Shown here piece after piece: positions 59,222 through 64,000 of a stretch of 64,000 nt of DNA. The stretch is from Jacaranda mimosifolia. Taxonomy: Eukaryota; Streptophyta; Magnoliopsida; Lamiales; Bignoniaceae. The stretch lies in the NCBI GenBank assembly GCA_018894105.1, contig CM032131.1, positions 9,202,501 to 9,266,500 of the forward strand, written 5' to 3'. A program made the position numbers and the translations under genes. Below the pieces are notes generated by a model that did not search any database, was not told the DNA's origin, and saw only the letters and a list, made by a program, of their open reading frames with translations. Numbering within the stretch: the first letter of the stretch is position 1; each line of letters starts with the position of its first letter.

Positions 59222-60705
59222 GGGTGTGCTTGCTTGTGAGATTTTTTCTCACAAGCCACCCTCAGAACATGTGATTGCCTATGAGATTTTTTTTCATCTC
59301 ACAAGCAGAATTCAAAAGAATCTCTTCACCTCCTCTCCCCCCCATTTTTATTTTTCCCCTGAAAACTTGGGGTTTTCTCTGCCAGATTTCTTGAAATTTT
59401 GAGAGAATCTCTTATGCCTTGTTCTCCTATATTTTGGCCATTTTTCAGAAAAAAATTTGGGGAATAGGTTTTTAGGAAAAATATCTAGAGAATGCGCCAA
59501 TCATTTTTTTTTTTTTTTATTTTGGAAAAATTTGGAAAATGATTTGAAAATGATTTTTTTTTTTTTAATATTTTGGAGGTAGAAAAACTTTATTATTGAT
59601 GTCAAATCAGTTGTTTTTTGTTTGGTTTATAGGGTGAAGTGATTTTTTTATGTAAGATATTATATATGTATGTATATTTATAGTTGGATTATGTGAATAT
59701 ATATATATATATATATTATTGTGATAAAATGATGTGTAATTAATTCAATTAGTGCTTTATTTAAAATTTATATTTTTATAAATTTGACATTAGCAAATGA
59801 CGTATTATTTGGAAGAAAATATTTATTAATAATTATTTATTATTTACGATTTATGTATAACTAAAACTTAGTTATTTATTTAATAAAATAATATGTATAA
59901 GACTTAATAACAATTCATCAAATTAAAAAAATAAATAATTTTATATTAAACAAGTAAACGTAATATTTAATTATATGTGAAATATGTAACATATTTAATA
60001 TAAATAACAAGTCATTTAAATAACTAAATAAATTAATTTAATAAGTTACTTATTTACTTAGTCTCATTATTTAATAAATAAATTACTTATTAATTATCAA
60101 AATAATTTTTACCTAATTTTAATTAATTTTTCCAATAATTATTTTAATTATATTAATATTAATTTACTAAAGTTAATAGATTATTAAATAAATATCACAC
60201 TATAATTAAATTTTTGTAATAATATTAAATAAATGTGAATATTAATTATTTCACAATATAATTATTCATAAATATAATTTAATATTTAAAAATTAATTCG
60301 GATTTTGAATATTTTAATTATATAAAAGTGTGTAATTTTATTTGCACTTTAATTTTTTTTAAATGTTAATAAAATAATTTATTACATTATATAATGCAAT
60401 ATTAAATTTTTTTATGACGCAATACATGATATTTTAGATTATATTTCATTAATGTTAATTTATTCTAAACAATATATATACATATACACACACAATATTA
60501 TATAATATTCATTACATAAAAAAAACTCATAACTCACAATCAATTACCATCTCATAAGATTTTCTCATAAAAAATCTCACAATCAAACACTATCTCACAA
60601 CAAATCACCACTTCATAAAAAAAATTTCTACCTCATAAACACAAAAATCTCACTATTTTCTCTAAGAAATGAAAAATGAGAAACTAGAACACAAGCAACA
60701 CAACC
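59222..60705. mobile_element. PIF/Harbinger-like non-autonomous element
   Basis: The left end GGGTGTGCTTGCTTGTG and the inverted right end GGTTGTGTTGCTTGTG are similar and are flanked by TTA (59219-59221, 60706-60708), the TWA target site of Harbinger elements. Both ends are followed by hairpin-forming TGAGATTTT/AAAATCTCA motifs. The interior is AT-rich with no transposase. Confidence 0.65.
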
Positions 60706-61222
60706 TTAGATTTCAATCATATTGGACGGTTAGTTGCACACTTTGGATCTTTTATTCTATTTCATAATTAATTTTTTTATTTCAATATGATGTATATATA
60801 TCAAGTATATTTGATTTTCAATCAATTATTTTTATAAAAAAATATTTAATACACGTGTCATACATCCATACAACGAAATATGAAATGAAATATTTATTGA
60901 AATAAATAATCTAACTCAGTCAACTAAGTAGGGTACGATCAGATATTTGGATATAATAACAGTGGAAACAAAAATTATAATTTATCCTCTTGTGATTTTC
61001 AAAATAGACACCACACCCATGTTTAAAAACAATATATAAAAAATGACATTTTATTTTTTGAACTCATCCTGATCACCACCTCCCACTTCTTGTTTGGTCG
61101 CCCCGTTTAACATTAAAATTAAAATATAAAACTACCTTCACATAATATCAAAGTTTAAATTACTTTTTATTTTTATTATATCTATTATTTTTATCCTTTT
61201 TTTTTCCTTCTAAGTTCTAATT

Positions 61223-61223
61223 A

Positions 61224-61250
<27 letters not shown>
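61223..61250. repeat. (CT)n microsatellite
   Basis: About fourteen uninterrupted CT units at the left border of the MULE E core. Confidence 0.9.
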
Positions 61251-61254
<4 letters not shown>

Positions 61255-61264
61255 TTCTTATCTT

Positions 61265-61640
61265 CTTCCTCTTTCCACAACCGCCGCCGCAACCACTGCC
61301 GCCACCACCACCAGCATCCTGTACCGGCCCCACTCGGTCGCCTGCTGCCATCAACACAGCTGTCATGGCAGATACGACTGGCGGCTGGAAGCCAGATCAG
61401 GCAAGTTTTCATGACAGCCATTTTTCGCCGCTGCCATGGCCTGGAAGCATCATTTTTTTTATTGCCTTTTTGGTTTTCTCTTTCTTGGCTTCAATGGTCA
61501 TGGCAGGCTCATGACGGAAAATGGCTCTGTTGGCAGCCACTTTTCCATGGCATGCTGCTGCCGGCAGCCAGCCCCTTGTGGCTTTGGCTGCAGGCAGCCG
61601 ACATGAAAGACGGCTGTCATGGGAGGTGCAGATAGAGTGT
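61265..61640. other. GC-rich core of MULE E
   Basis: Contains CCGCCGCCGCAACCACTGCC-like runs, then repeated GCCATGGC, CATGGCAG and GGCAGCC motifs with inverted partners. Open frames on both strands are short and low-complexity. It resembles the cores of MULEs A-D in motif choice but lacks the strong G-tract. Confidence 0.55.
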
Positions 61641-62886
61641 GGGGTAGGTAGAAATAAATAAATATGCATATGATAATATATAAATAAATATAAATAAAAA
61701 ATATATTATTTATATTTTTTTAAATATTAAATATTATTTAATCTAGATGGTTAATTTTTCAAAAGAATCTAATGATTGATATGAATAAAGGGTTCGATAG
61801 TCTTTTAATACATAAAAAAACCTTAAATACTCGCACACAAAGAGTGTGTATTTCGCTGCTTGTCTCGAAGGTTTTTACTTTCATGATTTCAAAAAACAAA
61901 AGATGTTTTCTTTTTTATATTATTTTTTGATACGGGAGTGTTGTGCCTATTTTGAATATCACAGGGGACCAACTGTAATTTTCCAATAACAGAATATTTT
62001 TGTTAAATTTTATTCTAAAAATAAGCTTTTAAATTGTTTGGATAAGATAAGACGACGGAGGATATAAGATGTTAATAATAATAATTTTATAATTAATATA
62101 ATTAAAATTAAAAGAGTTTGTTAAAAATTTAAAAATAAGCTAGGAATTTCTTATTTTTTTTAAAAACTTTATAAGATTCCAACATTTTATTTTGAGAGCT
62201 TATAAGATTTTATAAATTCTCAAATATTTTATAGAGGAGTGGGCATTGGTTCGACTCAATTCCAAAAACCAAGCCGAGCCGAATTGATATGATTCGGGGG
62301 TATAATTCCAAAAAACAACCACTTAGGAGGAAAAAATCATAATATTTAAAATTGATTATCACGATTCGAATCATAATATTTTATATATTAAAATTTAATC
62401 TATAAAATTAATTTTAATATGATTTGGTCCGATTGGTTCAATTACTTTGAATCAAACCATTTGAAAAAAGTTCTATCTCAATGAATAAATCCCATGAATT
62501 TAATAATTTCTCATAATAGAATTCACAGTACAATTCTTATAAAATGCTTTAAGGATCTTATAAGCTCGTGCAAACGCTCCGTAAACCTCTTGTCTATCAA
62601 TATTGATATGATATTATACGAATACAATATGATTATCAAAATTTGAAATCTAGTTCTCCATATAGATAAATGTTTTCTGATTAACCTCTAAGGCACTACT
62701 TTCGACAAACGTGGACGGAAAAATGCTATTTACCCCATATATATGCATTGGGAATCTTGTGAATAAGTATGAGATGAAAACCACTGGTTTTTAGCTTTGA
62801 GACAATGAATTCTTTGCATTTAATCATAGAGCATTATAAAATCCAAATCCTAATGACCTTATATATGCATTCATTTCCTCATTCAG

Positions 62887-64000
62887 CAATTGATCTACTC
62901 ACCCACAAACAAGTTGATGCCATTATTGGGACAGTAACCCTTGAAGAAGCTTCCTTACTCTCAGAACTCAAAACAGTAAACACAAGCAATATTCTCATTA
63001 TTTCCATTTCTCCAACAGCCTCTTCTCCACAACAAATGCCACCAAAATTGCCAACTTTTGTCCAAATGAGCAGCTCCATCGCCCACCGAACCCAGTGCAT
63101 AGCTGCAATTGTCAGTTATTTCAAGTGGAGAAAGGTGATATTAGTGCACGAGCAAGGCACAAGCTTCTCGGAAGATTCCAGCATCTTCACTCACCTCTCG
63201 GACTCTCTAAGGGCTGTTGATTCGTCTGTTGAGCACCACATAGCCTTCCCCCACGTCTCTTCTCTGTTACATCCTAAAGCATTTCTTGCACAAGAGCTGA
63301 AGAAGCTCAAAACCAAGAATGTTAGAATTTTTGTGGTGGCACAGTCTTCTTTGGAGTTTGCTGTGATCTTATTTGAGAAGGCTAAGGAATTGGGAATGAT
63401 GGAAAAAGGCTATGTTTGGATTGTATCAGATGAGATCGCAAATTTTCTTGATTCTGTTGATCTGGAAGGCATATTTAATATGCAAGGTGTTCTTGGTTTG
63501 AAGACAGACTATGCAGATACCAATAAGTACTTGAGAGAGTTCAAATCCAGGTTTAGAAGAAAATACGCAGCAGAATATCCAGCAGAAGAAGAGAATTCTA
63601 CCCCAAGTATATATTCTCTTTTAGCTTATGATGCAATTTGGATCCTTGCCAAGGCCTTGCTGAACTCACAAGGACAGATTGATTCCACAGTATTTGAAGG
63701 TCTAAGTGGAAATATAAGCTTCAAGAATGGTTTACTTTCAAAGAAGCCCAGTTTTCAGATAGTGAATGTGATTGGAAAGAGCTACAGAGAAGTAGCCTTA
63801 TGGTCGCCAGAGCTTGGTTTCTCAACAAAGGATCTTGTTGATCTTGATAGAAAACGGGTGAGATCAGGCAATGACCTAATCAGGGTCCTGAGTTCAATTT
63901 ATTGGCCCGGCGGTGAGCAAACCGTTCCAAAGGGATGGACAGTGGGCAGCATAGAGAGGCCTCTGAGGATAGGGGTTCCTGCCAAGGGTGCGTTCAATCA
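62887..64000 (+). CDS. GLR: Glutamate receptor-like channel, exon 2 (continues past the window)
   Basis: The exon starts at the acceptor AG (62885-62886) and stays open for 371 codons to the window edge. It carries most of the amino-terminal domain: AIDLLTHKQVDAIIGTVTLE, FPHVSSLLHPKAFLAQELKK, VRIFVVAQSSLEFAVILFEK, GYVWIVSDEIANFLDSVDL, MQGVLGLKTDYADT, SIYSLLAYDAIWILAKALL and SFKNGLLSKKPSFQIVNVIG. It then reaches the linker IYWPGGEQTVPKGW and the first strand of the ligand-binding lobe S1, RPLRIGVPAKGAFNQ. All match the plant GLR family in order and spacing. No stop or frameshift was seen, so this gene may be functional. The pore and S2 exons lie beyond the right edge. Clade (probably GLR2-like, given the tandem arrangement) is inferred only. 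Confidence 0.93.

Larger units (their letters stand above)
60964..61984. mobile_element. MULE E: small Mutator-like element in GLR intron 1
   Basis: Ends GGAAACAAAAATTATAATTT and, inverted, GGAAAATTACAGTTGGTCCCC are followed by a well matched inverted block around TTCAAAATAG(A/G)CAC. The 9-bp flanks AATAACAGT (60955-60963) and AATAACAGA (61985-61993) differ at one base. A GC-rich core lies at 61265-61640. There is no transposase. Confidence 0.8.
58306..62886 (+). other. intron 1 of the right GLR gene (4.58 kb)
   Basis: The donor GTAAGT (58306) and acceptor TTCCTCATTCAG (ending 62886) join two in-frame GLR exons. The intron contains a Harbinger-like element (59222-60705), MULE E (60964-61984), a CTTATAAG-type repeat (62010-62240) and a dispersed-repeat fragment near 62236-62470 (GGTTCGACTCAATTCC, AAGCCGAGCCGAA). 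No other coding sequence was recognised. Confidence 0.85.

Overview
The window is plant nuclear DNA, most likely from a eudicot. It is AT-rich and dense in transposons, and the only recognisable host genes are two glutamate receptor-like (GLR) ion-channel genes, both on the + strand. No rRNA gene, true tRNA gene, organellar gene or bacterial-type operon was seen. At the left edge (4349-4801) is the last coding exon of one GLR. At the right edge are the first exon (57990-58305) and the start of the second exon (62887 to beyond 64000) of another. The window is therefore the roughly 53 kb spacer between two tandem GLR paralogues, plus the 4.6 kb first intron of the right one.

Layout: 1-4210 is a decayed Ty1/copia element on the minus strand, lying in the last intron of the left GLR. 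5494-7154 is a Mutator-like element (MULE A) with inverted repeats of about 390 bp. 7555-30773 is a nested stack. A copia element (matching LTRs, target duplication ATAAC) is split by a CACTA element (8881-27195, duplication TCT). The CACTA is in turn split by a Ty3/gypsy Tat-type element (16356-26768) that carries a second RNase H domain and an antisense ORF. The left CACTA arm also holds diverged tandem repeats, a degraded MULE (B) and a tRNA-like SINE head. 31295-40129 is a probable hAT-type element containing a gypsy-type derivative (31438-39204) with 3.3 kb LTRs, a gag remnant and no pol. 40839-41503 is a possible solo LTR.

41968-42117 is a 50-bp triplicate. 44462-46596 is MULE C, with a perfect 9-bp target duplication. 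About 46950-50520 is a tandem array of units of roughly 420 bp, many with a CACGTG core. 52417-53180 is a short inverted-repeat element holding a broken GRF-type zinc-finger fragment. 53313-56908 is MULE D, itself interrupted by a 1.7 kb CACTA (54347-56079). In intron 1 of the right GLR lie a Harbinger-like element (59222-60705) and MULE E (60964-61984).

All transposon coding regions that can be read are broken, so nothing here looks autonomous. The recurring oddity is a set of MULEs sharing one design: long inverted repeats rich in TTTAGTCC-like motifs, AT-rich arms, and a short GC-rich core full of CCATGGCC-type palindromes, often with a C-rich left and G-rich right border. Nothing found is clearly a wholly new biological system. 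The best candidates for follow-up are this MULE family, the roughly 420-bp array, and the intron-containing antisense gene of the Tat element.
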